A DNA stretch of 64,000 nucleotides from Agelaius tricolor (GCA_023055355.1 JALJCS010000007.1:4948001-5012000), one strand, 5' to 3'. Shown: positions 25,306-39,500, numbered from the stretch's first letter. Notes: a model not told the origin generated them from the letters alone. Numbers and translations are program-made.

Positions 25306-25620
25306 GAATCACAGAATCACTGGATGGTTTGAGCTGGAAGGGACCTTAAAGATCATCCAGTTCCAACCCCTGCCATGGGCAGGGAACCTTCCACTATCCC
25401 AGGTGGCTCTCAGAGCCTCATCCTACCTGGCCTTGGACACTTCCAGGGATGGGGCAGCTTCTCTGGCAACCCATGCCAGAGCCCCACCACCCTCAAAATA
25501 AAGAATTTCTTTTAAATATCTAATCTAAGCCTACCCTCTTCCAATCTGAAGCCATTCCTCCTTGCCCTGCCACCACTTGCCCTCATAAATAGTCTCTCTC
25601 CATCTTTCTTGTAGGCTGAA
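25306..25620 (-). mobile_element. CR1 LINE 3' fragment
   Basis: Reads AATCACAGAATCACTGGATG, then GGACCTTAAAGATCATCCAG and TTCCAACCCCTGCCATGGGC, on through the 3' coding end. About 315 bp. Confidence 0.9.
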
Positions 25621-26199
25621 TTTTCAGCTTAGTCTTACAAGGCTAATTCAGAATGTGTAGCCAGTTTTCACTTCTTGAGACAGAGTTCACAGCTCCTTTT
25701 GTGCTTTCAGCAGTAACTGGAAGACAAAGGCAGTAGAAATGCCTTTGTAGAAAGCAAGAGGGTTTAATAATTTGTGTCACAGTAGAGCAGGGGGGCAGAT
25801 TAGCAGTGGAGCCACTGTGCCTTGTGCTGACTGACTGTCCCTTTCCCCAGGAGATCACAGAGCAATAAGTGACAGTGGAAGAAATAAGCTGTATGCAAAA
25901 TACCCAGCCACTGATCTAAGAAATATTTATGGGGGTTTTTTTTCATGCCATGCAGTTACACATCTCCCATGCAGTAATATATGCCACATCACAGAAAAGG
26001 AGATTACTTACCAACAGCCTGTGTGTGATTTATATTTCATATGTGCATATATTGATATATTTTCCCTATCTGTAAGGACACACATATCATGAGGACCTCA
26101 AGCACTGGGGCTTTTTCATTTCAGTGACTTCTGCACACCCCTCCCCTTATGTTCCCCACAAAGGGGCACTCACCACCCTCCACACCTCTGGTATTTTCA

Positions 26200-26690
26200 G
26201 GGTCCCCCATGGCAGGAAGGAAATGATGAATTTGACTCCATGTTCTTAGAAGGATAATTTATTATTTTATGGTATTATATTATATTATATTATATTATAT
26301 TATATTATATTATATTATATTATATTATATTATATTATATTACATTACATTACATTATGCTATACTAAAACTATACTAAAGAATAGAGAAAGGATACTTA
26401 CAGAAGGCTTAACAAGGTACTGATTAAAAACTCCTGACTGACTCCTCAGAGTCCAACACAGCTGATGGTGATTGGTCATTAAGTCAAAACAGTTCACATG
26501 AAACCAATCAAACAATGACCTGCTGGATAAACAATCTCCAAACCACATTCCAAAGCAGCAAAACACAGGAGAAGCAAATGAGATAATATTGTTTTCCTTT
26601 TTTTCTCTGAGGCTTCTCATCTTCCCAAGAGAAGAAATCCTGGGCAAAGAGGATTTTTCAGAAAATATGATGGTGACACACACCCATTCT
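26200..26690. mobile_element. LTR-like interspersed repeat, copy 2 (expanded array)
   Basis: Same family as 14932-15297. The short TTATA spot is expanded to about 90 bp (about 26270-26358), ending in TTACA variants. The downstream CTATACTAAA...GATTTTTCAGAAAATAT is collinear. Confidence 0.65.
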
Positions 26691-27349
26691 ATTTTGCACA
26701 GTGGTGCCCATTCACCCTCAGAAATCTTTTGATCAGAGATAGATATGGTGGAGAATGAGCAGGAAATGTGCAGTTGGACAATGTATCTCAAAGTGCTCCA
26801 GTTAGCAGTAGGTAACCATTTCTTCCTTTCTTGAGGAAATACATTTATAGTCCTAAAGCTTCTCTATTTCTACATCTCTCCACAACTTACATTGCTTTCA
26901 TAAAAATAAATAAATAGAATACATATCCTCATGTTGTTCAACCACTAGCATGTATTTGGGTTTTAAGCTTTCTGCAGGGAAATAGAAAGTTTTCCAAGTG
27001 CTTGATATTTCCACACACCAGTTCCTCACCTCTTGTGGTACCAATTGATCTGCTGCTCTAATTAATCTGAAAGATTTCTGTGCCAGATCTGAGCAGATTT
27101 TTAGTCTTTAAGGAGTGGTATATGTAGTCTTCAGGAAATCTTTGTGGAAGTACTTCAGCCAAATATCAAACCACTGAATTCCTCTGTTAATAAAACAAGG
27201 GAAATCCATCTCAGCAAAACCCTTGGGGCAGATTAATTGTGAAATGTGGCCAAATTGTGTTTCCAGAATGTTCTGAAAATCTCAAATGTCAGCTGCAGCA
27301 GAATTACAAACTTGAAGGTTGTTTCATAATCCTTAGGTGTGCTGATTGT

Positions 27350-27772
27350 GAAGGTCCCCAGGATGAGGTGAAGAGATGAGAACTTGACTCCATGTTCTCA
27401 GAAGGCTGATATATTATATTATATTATATTATATTATATTATATTATATTATATTATATTATATTATATTATATTATATTATATTATATTATATTATATT
27501 ATATTATATTATATTATATTATATTATGCCATACTAAAACTATACTAAAAAAAGAGAAAGGATACATCAGAAGGCTTAACAAGAATGATAAACTCGTGAC
27601 TCCTCAGAGCCTCAACACAGCTGGCTGTGATTGTTCACCAAATTAAAACACTTCACATGCTGGATAAACAATCTCCAAATCACATTCCAAAGCAGCAAAA
27701 CAAGGAGAAGCTGAAGCTTCCCAGGAGAAGAAATCCTGGTGAAGGGATTTTTCAGAAAATATCAGGGTGACA
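27350..27772. mobile_element. LTR-like interspersed repeat, copy 3 (expanded array)
   Basis: Same family. The TTATA array is about 120 bp (about 27409-27527) and the 3' half is shortened relative to copy 2. It ends AAAATATCAGGGTGACA. Confidence 0.65.
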
Positions 27773-27914
27773 CTTATGCACTGAAATCAAGTGACTGCCA
27801 ATGTCAACACAATCTTGGAGGACTTGAATGGATATTTTAAATTATTTTAATATTGTTTTGTTTGCCAGTTATCACAGATCCTCTTGTTATCCTACACACC
27901 CTACACTTGAAATA

Positions 27915-28215
27915 CAGAATCACAGAATATCCTGATTTGAAAGGGACCCACAAGGATCAGAGTCCAAGCCCTGGTGGCACAGACACCCCGACAATCCCAG
28001 CCTGTGCCTGAGAATGTTGTCCAAACTCCTGGAGCTCTGGCAGCCTTGGGGCTGTGCCCATTCCCTGGGCAGCCTGTTCAGTGCCCAGCCACCCTCTGGA
28101 GGAAGAATCTTTTCCTAAAATCCAACCTAAACCTCTCCTTCATCCATTCCCTCCAGCCCTGGCACTGTTCACAGGGAGCAGAGATTGGTGCTGCCCCTCC
28201 ACTGTTCACACACAT
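27915..28215 (-). mobile_element. CR1 LINE 3' fragment
   Basis: Reverse-oriented: ACAGAATCACAGAATATCCT, GAAAGGGACCCACAAGGATC, then the CCAACCTAAACCTCTCCT block typical of an older CR1 subfamily. Confidence 0.85.
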
Positions 28216-29254
28216 TTCCTTTGCAGGAATTTGAAGGATTGTTTTGTGGTGATTCATTTAAATAACTGGTGCTTCAGAGAACGATTGTCAGCTTAATTTT
28301 TTTTTGCCATAAGATCCCTTTGTTTCTGGGTATATTCTGAGATAAATGCGCCAGCTTCTCATATATTTGTTTTGAAACAGGGACAGATCAGGCTGGTGGA
28401 GGAGAAAGTCTCCAATGCCAGAGTCTAGCCTAGAAAATTATTGAATTAATACCCCTCAGGAGAGCAAACCAGACCAGATTAAAGTGAGGAAAGAAAAGAG
28501 CATTCTAAGGAACTGAGACAAAGAAATAACAGCAGAGGACAAGTCTCAGTCATTGATCTCCTGCTGGAGCCCTCGAAGGAAGACAGGAACGGGGAAACAG
28601 AGCCTTCCATTATATTTAGTCCTGAAAACAAACAAAACAAGATTATGGGTCCCATCCTCCTCCCATAAATGCTGGCAGGCCCCAGAAGAATAATTTGCAT
28701 TCCAGCTAAGCCCTTGTTGTTTTCCTATCTGACTTGCAAAATGGTTTCTCAGAAATGAGCTGGAACAGGCACGGGGAGCTGAGCCCACCTGGCAGGGGGA
28801 TTAACCTAGAAAGGAGCTTGGTGTCTTTGAGCTGCCCCAGAGCAACATCACAGGAAAATTCAAAATCATCTTAGGCTGAAACATCGCTCACAAACTTGTA
28901 CCCTGTTCACAAATGTCACCAAATTCTTGTTCCCACAATTCTTGTTCCCACACCTGTGCTGTGTAGGGACATTTTCTGTGAGGCTTTGGAGCACAAAAAG
29001 GGATTGTGATGCCATGCCTGCTATACTCAGCACTCATTACAGGTAATTAATTCTTTTTTTTTCAAAGTGCACAAAGGTTGAAGCTGTTTTTCACTGTGGG
29101 AAGAAAAAAAGCAGCTAGAAGCATTCAATAACTCCCATACTCATGGAATTAACTTTGTCACTAATTGCAATAATTGGCACTGACATTCTGTTGTGGTGCT
29201 GAGGATAGGCAGAGAGTGGGAGAGTCAGGCTGGGTATTTTTAGGGATGGAAATT

Positions 29255-29392
29255 TCTGTAACTCCATATCCAGGCTGGATGGGGCTCTGAGCAGCCTTGG
29301 ACTGGGAGGTGTCCCTGCCCATGGCAGGGGGGTGGAATGAGATGATCTTGAAGGTCCCTCCCAAAACAAACCATCCTGTGCCTCTGTGCTGT
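29255..29392 (+). mobile_element. CR1 LINE 3' fragment
   Basis: CAGGCTGGATGGGGCTCTGA, then TGCCCATGGCAGGGGGGTGG, GATGATCTTGAAGGTCCCTC and a degenerate 3' end. Confidence 0.8.
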
Positions 29393-30459
29393 GCACACCC
29401 TCAGGGTGATGTGTGTTTAATGGATACAATATTTATATTTGTACAATTACATGAGTCACCTATTATCTCATTTTCATATCTGCTCACTGCTTTGAAAATG
29501 TTCATTATATTGTCATTTACCTGATTCATACCTTCATTTATTAACTGTTGCTAATGATAAATACCAGGGTTTAAGGCTATTTAAATGTCTGAGGATAAAT
29601 CCCAGATTTTTGCTGGGATGATTCTACCATACCTGTCTAGGTAAAAACAAGTTGCAACTGCCTTGCTGCTAGTGAGCAAAATCTTAATTTTTGGGAAAGA
29701 AAAATCGACATAGTGGAAGGAAATTTGAACTAAGTGCCTGTGTGCTCCTCTGCAGGCTGAGCAGGTCAGAATTGCAGGGTCAGCTCCATTGCCCCTGTGC
29801 TGTTTGTGCAGTTTATCCAACCCAGACTGGATTCCAAGGCTGCTCAAGCATGGAATATTTGGCTGCTGCACACAGTTGGTTAAATCAAACATATAGAGTG
29901 AATTGTTGGAAGGAAATCACTCATTTAGCACAGCAACCAATGACCAACATTCAGTAGTCAGCCAAAAGAGATCCCCACATACCCTTAGCACATTTTCTTC
30001 ATGATGGTCTCATCTTCTAATTCTGGTCCTGAATCTTTTAGATCTTGCACCTGTCACTGAGACAATGAAAAATGTATGGTTGGAGCCTTTCCTTGCAAAA
30101 AAAACCCCAAAAACAGAAAACCAGAGAAAAGCTTCCACAAACGCTTTCTCTGAATGAAAAGAGGTAACACATTCTCCCAGTGACATTTATGATTCTGGAA
30201 AAGTGTGGGCCAGGGAGAGAATTGATGCACTGAACCTCTGATCTCTCCCAGTGCTTAACTCTTAACTCACTCCCTGGTCCTCCCCAAGACAAAGCTTTAG
30301 AGGGATGAGCTTTAAGCAGTGTCATTTTAGCCAATTTTTGTCTCTGGTCTTGGGGCTCAGGAGCAGTCCCTAGCTCCTATTTAGTGATATTTGTGTTAAG
30401 GGTGATATTTTGGCACCTGCTTCTCTTTTTCACTTCCCATTTCTAGAAAAAAAATGGGG

Positions 30460-30612
30460 GTTTGCTGTTTTGGTTTTTGTTTGTTTTTCTGTTTGTTTTT
30501 ATTTATTTCTTTGTTTGTTTGTTTTGTTGGGTTTTGTTTGTTTTGGTTTTTTGTGTGTTTTTTAATTTGGTTTTTTTTGTTTGTTTGTTTTTGTTTTTTT
30601 TTTAAATTCTTT
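30460..30612. repeat. GT/T-rich low-complexity tract
   Basis: Imperfect TTTG/TTTTG repeats over about 150 bp. It creates spurious Phe- or Lys-rich frames on both strands. Confidence 0.9.
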
Positions 30613-32987
30613 TTTGGTAAAACTTCCACAATTTGAAAAAGGTAGTGGAAGTGTGGAATCCTGATTCTGGCTGTGCTGGTATTTTTCGCATTGTGTTGAA
30701 GCAAAAGTAATGATTTACTATGAAAGGGGTGGAGGTATGAAATAAGGCAGCCTAAGATGGAGCAAGGTTTTCTTGCACAGTCATTACCTAAAGCATATCA
30801 AAGAAAATGATCAACATAGAGGAGTCACTGGCAAAAAAAATTGCTCCATTGAAAGGTCTTGAACGATGTTTTTTCCCCCCTGAGAGAACAGACTATTGAA
30901 AAACAAAACCTGTTTACATGAAAAGAAAATCTCCCTGAGAAGTAGATTGTTTTCACTGGAATTATCATGGAAAACTTCTCACAACACTTCTTCCCAAAAT
31001 ACTGTTAACAAGTTTTACTATGCCTTTATAATTGTATATTTTGGATAAATTTGCCATTTCGCAGAGCTGGGAAATCAAAGTGTTTAAATTCAGGTAAGAG
31101 TCAAACCCAGACTGTTCAGCCTTAATGCAACCAAAATTTTCCTTCAGACTGCAAATCTTTTCTCTCAGCACCTTGCAGCTCTTTGGGGAGTGGTGACATT
31201 TTGAGTCTGGATGTTCAGAGCCTTGACCCAACACAGTGATTCCTGTGGCTCTCACACCTCCTGCTGCTTTTGTTAGTGCTGAGCCCAAAGAATTTTCAAA
31301 TTTTTGTGGCTCGCTTCTCTGGACTAAGGCTGGGAAGGGGAAAAAGTGATTTATAAAATACCCTCCTTAAAAGCATCCTGAAAGACCTGTGGCAAAAAGG
31401 TGCTCATTGAATGAATTCTAATATCTATAAGTGAAACAAAATAATTGATCACAAGGGAGGACACAGAGTTGTGGTTATTGAAGTGATTCTCCTACTGTTG
31501 GCAACAATCCCTGGCTCAGTGCTCTTGAATTCTACCCTGGAAGCCACAGGTAATTTCTTTATTTTCAGCTGTGGTCTGTGATTCATGTGGGTATTTGTCC
31601 TCTGACAGTGGGGTATTTTAATGTGTTTTAATGTGTTCCTGCAGCAGATATTGTGTTGGGGATGCTGCTTCGTGGGGAGCTGGAATTCCTCCTCTGCAGG
31701 AATTTTCTCTTCATTTTCCTCTCCAGAATTATGGGGACAGGATTATATACACAGCTTTATTCCCTGGTAGAGCAAATGAATTTGCAAATGCACAGCACAG
31801 AAATGCAGTCACAGAAACAGCAGGGTGTCATTAGCATGGATGAAAATCATCAGGGTTTTTCTAATTTTATCCATGTTCTGGAAGCCTCAGGGATTCCAAG
31901 CCATGCTGTGACCTGTGGGCACTGATTTGTTTCAGCTGCATCTCTGATTCTTTGTCTGTGCTGTTTGTCCTGGTGTTTTGGACTTGATTCCTCTTCCATT
32001 TGCTCCTTTCAGGATAATCCAGTGCAAGGCTGGGAAGGGAAATGTGGGTTTCATTTAGGCAGAGCCCACTCACCACCTTTGTGGCTCAGCACCATTCCTT
32101 GTCAGTCCTCCACAAAAAAATTCTGCTTTGCCAACTGCAAACAGCAATAGTTTATAAAGCATTAAAAATATCTCAACATGAACTCCAAATTCCCTAAATC
32201 TAGGAGGCAAATAGAGCTACTTTTATCTCTTGTTTATTTTCTTTTAATTTCCCTTTTTTTTTTTTCTAAAAAAAATCATGACTTTCCTTAGCCTGGTTGG
32301 GCTGAGCTTTAGATTTGGTTTTAAGAAGGTTTCCAGTGAGGTTGATGTGGGAGAAGGAACCCCACTGGAACATGTTGTGTTGTTAAACTGTTAAATTTGT
32401 ACTCTTTGAATACCCAATGCTAATACCATCTCATTTCCTTATATCTGATTCAACTTTAATGCTTCTCAGAAATATTTTTTTTACCCTGTAACATTTTAAA
32501 CCCCTGTGACCTGTAAGTTTTGAGTGCACATTTAAAGCCAAACACTTTGAATGTTTTGGGGCTTTTGGGATTTATCATATCTGTGCAGTTTGAAATCACA
32601 CCAAATTAGAAATGCACAAATCAGTTGGAAATAAGAGAGTTGATGAAAAATAAAACCACCCACATTCTCTCTGGCACTGAAATTACAAAAGGTAGCTTTT
32701 CTGGAAGCAGCTTTAGACATGGGAGAATCTCCTGATTTATGATTGATGAGAGAGTAAACATCAAATAAAAACCTACAATTCTGAATTTATATGCAATAGG
32801 CTGATACAGAAACAAACCCAGGTTTCCTCTGAATAGTGCAGCTCAGGGGGGCTGAGCCCTCTGAAATCACAATCACACACTAAGGAATTACAGAGAAAAT
32901 TCAGTGCTAGGGCACTCCTTATACAAATGAGGTTGTAAATAATGCAGAATGGCAGCTGGAAATGTCACTGACCCAGAGCTAGTATGA

Positions 32988-32988
32988 A

Positions 32989-33066
<78 letters not shown>
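32988..33066. repeat. (AAT)n microsatellite
   Basis: About 26 uninterrupted AAT trimers, followed by an imperfect CAA/TAA tail to about 33112. Confidence 0.95.
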
Positions 33067-33068
<2 letters not shown>

Positions 33069-36000
33069 AGAAAATAAAGACAATTACAACAACAACAATA
33101 ACAGTAATAATAATCTTGAGTTATTGTAGAAGGCAGGAGGGGTTGAATGTCTGAAATCCATATTGTGACCACACTTTGTGACAGTGCAGGCACATCCTGC
33201 TTCTAAGGCTGTTTCATTCACCATTTCCTTATGAGAACAGGTTGCCTACAGAGCCCTGTTCGTGTTATTCCAACACAAATAATAAATTTTTGGGTTTGTT
33301 TATAATAATAAAACACATTTTGATTTTTACCAATGACAGGTATGTGAACTTACAGACATTTTTACACACGTGGAAAGTACAGCTCTTACCTAAAAACCCC
33401 ATTTTTCCTTCACTGCCAACACCCACAGACCAATGCACATCCTCACTGACAGTGCTGACACATTTCTGGAAGTTCTTGGACATGTAAGTTTGGTACTACT
33501 GCAGGATAATAAAAGGTAAAAACAGCATTATCCACTTTCCCCAAATTGTGATTTCCTCAAGAAATCCCATCTCTGGCTCTCAAAATGACAAGTGAGAGTC
33601 TGGAAGTGCTTGGGGATGGCTGTCAGGAGGGACAATTAGAAAACTGAGTGCCTCAGATTGGGTTATTTATTTTTCAGCTGTCACTGAGCATTTCTCCCTG
33701 ATATTTGCTGCCTCTAATTCAAGTTGGCTGAGGGGCTTGGAAGCCCACAAGAATTTTGTTTTTCTCCACATTATATACTTTGATTTCATAAAAGATACTG
33801 CCTTCACCAATTCAGCTGCCCTCTGTACTTCTTTTAGCTCCATCATTCTTTTTTTTTTTGGTTTGTTTTGAGAAGTTAAACCCTTGGTAAACACAGGCTT
33901 TTAACAAGGTGGTTTTAAGCAGATGGAAATTAGAATCTAAAGAGAGTTTTTTTTTTTCAAAGTCCTGAGCCTTTGATAACCCCAAAGGAATGACAAGGTT
34001 TTTTGCAGGTGAACTACATGTCATTTAATCTTGTTATTTCCTTGTGTATCTTCACCTTCCAGCTCTAGGTGAAACCTGAGTTTCTTCAGCATCTTTCAAA
34101 AATAAATGTAAGAGTTAAGTGATCATTTAGATCTCAGGTTTAAAGGTTGGTGAGATGAGTCACAAGGAACTTAAAATATTTGAGAAGGGTCACCAGTTTC
34201 ATACTGGAAAGTCTCTTACCTGTAAGGCATGTGGCAAAACTTGTTCTGTGTTTACCAGAAAGCAACTTTTACTGTGAAGTACATGACAAGCTGAATTAAA
34301 AGTTGGTTTTGGGGCATTGTCAAGGTGAAAGAAGAGAAACTGTGGAATTGAGGCTGCCTAACAGAGGAGTTATCTGAACCTCAGCCCTGGTGACGGGCTC
34401 TAATGCAACACCCAGCCCCTCTGCTGTACCTATTTCCTGAAAAAAAAAATAAAGAAAGAGATTTTTGGAGGTTTTTTTAATGCAACATGTCATTTGCATC
34501 TGTATTTTAGTAAGAATGGATTTATGCTGCTAAATCTGAACTTGGTTTCTTCTTTTGGTTCATAAGAGACTTCACACAAGTGTCACTAAAAGAGACTTCA
34601 CTAAAAAACCAGTGGTGCTTCTAAGACACTAAGAATTTGACTTAATAGACTTGGCAGCCAGGTTTCCATGGATGTCATTTCAGAGAAAATCCTGGTTAAG
34701 AAATCAGGGAGCGGCATTTCCCACCCTGGACTCCACAGTTTGCAGGCTCATTAAAGGTTATTTGCACGTGAGTTGGACCTGCAGAGGCCAGGGGAGGGGC
34801 TGAGGGTCAAAAACTGCCCTGGCCTGTGGAATTGTACCACCACAGTGCCCATGGGGGTACAATCTTACCTTATTAGAGGTAGGAATCTCGAATTCTTACA
34901 CCATGAGCAAGAACCAGAGACTGGGTTTGGTCTTATGGAAGTCCAAGAGAGAGAAGTCTCTTGACTTGACTTCCTAAGTAGAAGGAAAATGTGATTTTCA
35001 ATTATTTATGCAAGCAGAAATAGCTTGTTTTTAATCTTTGGGAGTTCCAGTTAGATCTGTAAACAAGTGGTTGCTAAGAAAAGATCTGACTGAGTCAGGA
35101 GTTTCTACATCAAACAAGGCACAAAGCTGAAATTGCTGCCTCACACCAGACAACAACACCCCTAAGTTCATTTCAAGGAATATTTTTGTCTTACTTCCCT
35201 GTCAGAGTAAAACCAAAATTAAACCAATTTTAGAAAACAGCTGCCAAAGCAAAATCTAGAATTTATGCAGTTATAAATGTGCCAAGTCCTGCAGGTCTGT
35301 CAAAAACTTGAGAAAGAATTAGGTAAATAATGGTCTTCCCTCTTCAGGCTTCACTCTGCCCCACTCCAGCCCATCCCACCCTTCTCAGGCCAGCATTCCT
35401 CTCACACAGTGTGGCTGGAAAAAAAATCTCACTGCAAATGATTTAATGAAGACTTTTAGCAGCAGAAACCCCAGGCATTAAAAACATGACAAAATGTAAA
35501 TGTTTAAGTCAATGATGAGCCCCAGGCACACAGAGGCAGGTTTGACATCACTGAGTTGAAGTTGTGACCCAGATTTGGTGCCTGTCCATGGCAGCTGCCT
35601 GTAGTTCCAAGGAGTTTACCTGCTAATGAAAACGGGGATAAACTCAGTTAAAAATGACAAGTCATCCAGTATTTTTCTAGTATTTTAAGCCTGGTCATCC
35701 AGTATTTTCTGCTTGCTTCAAAGGAGTGAAATAATGGAGATTTAAAACCACTCCAGTCTCTTTGCAGTGTTTCAGAAGCAATGGCTGGCATCTGTTGGGT
35801 GCATTTCTAGCAATTTGTTGTTCTAATACAATAAACATGCAAGATAGAACTGAATATTCAAACATTTGCTTTCAAATAATTAATAATATAGGAAAATTAA
35901 TAATACAGGAAAAAATACAGGAAAAAAAGTGGATCTACACATTAGGGCAAGACTTGTGGACCCAAGGCTTCTTTTCTTGGTTTAATGAAAAAGAAACTTT

Positions 36001-36334
36001 TTGTAACTGTCATTTATTAACTGCTTTTTGTTTTATAGCTTTACTAGAATATATTTCCTTATTGCTTGCTTAAAGCATCTTTTTTACTCACATTAAGTGT
36101 TGCACTGCCATTAAGTCACGCATTGCCCAGCCCCAAGGCTGTAAAAATATTTTACTTATTAAATCCCCTGAACAATAAGGGTCTTCAGATGTGTTGCACT
36201 GCTCACTAAATTCTTCCTGCCTTTGACTCACCTTCGGATCACACTCAGACCTTGCTCCATGCAGGAAAAGCAAGCATGCTTGAACAGAAAGCTGGGATTT
36301 ATGACAGAGCAGGTCAGGTGTGAGGTTTTCGTGG

Positions 36335-36459
36335 CGTTGGCTGCGGTCCCGACGCGCAGGGGCTGGGAGGTGACGCTTGCAGCCTCGCCCCTGTTTAAAT
36401 TCCCAAAGTGCTCCATTCAAAATGCCACTCTCAGCACTGCAAGGAGGGGGACACTCAGC
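36335..36459 (+). promoter_or_regulatory. Candidate promoter and 5' UTR of the mucin-like gene
   Basis: A short CpG-dense patch (36329-36390, including GTCCCGACGCGC) sits in AT-rich surroundings and is followed by a TATA-like TTTAAAT at 36394-36400. A start site about 25-30 bases further on would give a 5' UTR of about 30 bases before the ATG at 36460. This is inferred from position and composition only. Confidence 0.4.
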
Positions 36460-36508
36460 ATGGGAGCTCAGAATTACCCCTGGCACTTCATCCTCTCCGT
36501 TCTCCTCT
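36460..36508 (+). CDS. Mucin-like gene exon 1: start codon and signal peptide
   Basis: ATG at 36460 reads MGAQNYPWHFILSVLL and the donor GTGAGT follows at 36509, phase 1. Joined to the next exon it gives CTLMALEG, completing a hydrophobic signal peptide. The exact match of phase and hydrophobicity across a 2.1-kb intron supports both exons. Confidence 0.75.
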
Positions 36509-39500
36509 GTGAGTCAAAATTAATTTGATTATTTATTGTCGCTGTGCATTTAGGGGACGTCATTGAGGAACATTCAAAATGATAATCAAGGAAGGGGGGC
36601 TGCTAAAAATAAATATAAATCCAATAACATGCAATATTTACAAGGTTGTGGTGTGGGGTTTTTAAAAATTTTTTTTGGTTTAGCTTGAATGCATTGGATT
36701 TCAGCAGATATTTTAGTAGGGATATAAAGCTGTAAGTAGGTAAAAGAATGAGAGCAAAGTATTCAGAAAACTCATCTAAAAGATCAAACATGCAGCGTCT
36801 GACCAGATTTTTTGACTTTTTTTACCTCTAAGCTTAGTTATGAATGATGCACTTTGCCAATTTTTCTTAGACACTTAAGTTAATACAACCTAAAGTTAAT
36901 ACAAACTAAAGTTAATTCAACTTTAGTTTGTATTAACTGTGCCGTGTTCTCACTGCACTGCAAGGGATTTAAAAAAAACCCTATAAATTCAGAGGGCTGC
37001 ATTATTTTATTCTTAATGTCTGGTTTCATGTCATTCAGTGCAGATGAACACAAGTTTCTTGACTGATCAATACCTGCTGTTGAAAATCTGGGAGATATAA
37101 GCACAGGCTCTTACAATTCAAACTGTATTTGGGAGTAAAACAAGATATCAGTCTGCAGGAAGAATTTTGACAAATATGAATTGTAATATTACAAGTTTCT
37201 ATGTTGACATTAAAATGATATGAAAATACCACCTTGATTTTGCAGGTGAATAGAGTCAAAAGCAGTTAATTAATGGGGTCCTTAATAATTTGATAGAGTT
37301 GCTCCAGTTCACCCTGTCTGACAATCCTCTAAATTTCATTCAGCCAAACCCAGAGATCCAGGATAATAATTAAGTGCTGTTAAGGAGTAAAATTGCAATA
37401 AGGCAGAAGGATATGTCTGGGTTTTCAACAGGAACAAAGCCACTCTTCAAAATCAAAGCTGAATCACCAGATCAAGTAAATTAAATAAACTCAAATTAGC
37501 CTGACCATTTAATTACAATGAAAAAAGGGGTTGATTTTCATTTTAAAGAAACTTTGAGAGTGTTAGAAATGTTGTCGCCTTCACATCTGGGAACTACAGG
37601 AGTTACAATTTATTTGTAGTTAAAATAGAGGCAAACACAAGAAGGCAATGATTTTTCACCCAGGATTAATATGATTTAGAACATCAACAGAAAGATATCC
37701 TCAGTAAAATTGTTCTCTCCTGCCTGACAGAAAGTAATCAGGAAAGAAATAAATGCCTTGCAAAGTAAAGAAATTGAAGCAATAAAATATACACAAACAG
37801 GTAAGGAGAAAATTGTGCTAAAAAATTAATTCTGCTAATCCAATATTTTCCTGTTAATTCTCTAAGAATTTTACTTTAGAGCAACCACAGGATCATAGAA
37901 TCATTTGGGATGGAAAAGACCTTTAGGATTGAGTCCAACTTTAAACCTAACACTGATGAGTCCACCACTAAACCCTTTCCTTGCTGTAAATAAAATAAAA
38001 TTTACAAGAAGAAAAGTACATAGAAAATTGAAAAACAAATATGTAGACTAAGAATAGAAAGGTAATATAAATCTCTACATTTATACAGGAAAAAAGTATT
38101 ACCAGGAAATTGTTAAGATCTCCTCCTCAAATTTATGCAAATGAAAAAGGAAGTAACAGAGATAACAGAGATTTCATGGTAGTTGAGGAATAGCAAAGAA
38201 TATGAATGTGGAAATGAGGAAGAATCGAGTCCAACCTTAAACCCAACTCTGATGAGTCCACCACTAAACCATTTCTTTGCTGTAAATAAAATAATATTTA
38301 TGAGAAGTGCATAGAAAATTGAAAAACAAATATGTAGACTAGGAATAGAAAGGTAATATAAATCTCTACATTAATACAGAAACAAAGTATTACCAGGAAA
38401 TTGGTAAGAGCTCCTCAAATTTATGCAAATGGAAAAGGAAGTAACAGAGACTCCGTGGTAGTTGAGGAATAGCAAAGAATATGAAAGTGGAAATGAGGAA
38501 GGAAAGGAATAACGATGAAGATGAGAATGTTGAGTGAATTTTTCCCACAAGAACACAGTTACACTTGGTAACTATCAAAGTACTTCACAGAATTACAGGA
38601 AAACAATCCATAATCTACATTTCTGACGTTCTGGCAGGTACCCTGATGGCATTAGAGGGAAAGGACCCAACCACTGCCACCGCTGAGAGCACCCTGAATG
38701 TCTCGAGGAGCACAAACCACAGCAGCAGCAGCACTGGCCCAGCTGCAAACAGCTCAAATGGCTCCATGGCAGAGCCTGACACCCCAGGAGCCCAAGATTC
38801 CCTCCTGGGCACAACCCCACTGTCCCCCTCTGCCATGAGGATGGTGAGAGCAGCAGAGAGGATGAACTCCACACCCACAACAAACATGCGGGAAGCTGGC
38901 ATGTTGGGAATGCCTGGCAAGAGCTCAGCATCCCCAACAACAGGAACTGGCACCACCACTGCCCCCAGCATGGGCACAGAGGCTGGCACTGCTTCTTCTG
39001 CACCTCTCAGCTCAGCCACAGGGAGCCACTCCTCCTCCTCCTCCTCCTCTTCCTTCTCCTCCTCTCCTGGGGGCTCCTCAGCCGTGCCCCCCAGCCCACA
39101 GCAGAGCAGCACCAGCAGCACCTCTGGGATGGCCTTGGCCACCACATCCCACCCATCCACAGCCCTGGTGACGGCCACTTCACCTCCCTCATCCTCCACA
39201 GCCATAGCCTCTGCAGGCAGCAGTGCCACGACTCCTCCTGGAGAAGGGGAAAGTTCCACCATGAACCTGGGGGACAGAACAACAGCTGAGACCTCCCATT
39301 CCCTCCCAGGCACATCCCTGGTGTCCACGATGATGACAGTGGGTGGAGAAGGGAGGACAGACACCGCGCCCACAACAATAATGTCAGAATGGGGCTCACT
39401 GTGGACATCTCCTGGGAATGGTGCAGTGCTACCAACACTCCCAACGGCAGGAACTGGCACCACAGCTGCCCCAGAGAGTGGCACTGCTTCTTCCCTGACC

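Larger units (their letters stand above)
11100..36300. other. Intergenic region, repeat-rich, no supported gene
   Basis: No open frame here shows a recognisable domain with matching splice sites; the longest (about 140 codons) overlap LTR-like or CR1 repeats. The identifiable content is interspersed repeats and microsatellites, listed separately. It separates the UMODL1 polyadenylation signal from the promoter of the next gene on the same strand. Confidence 0.6.
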
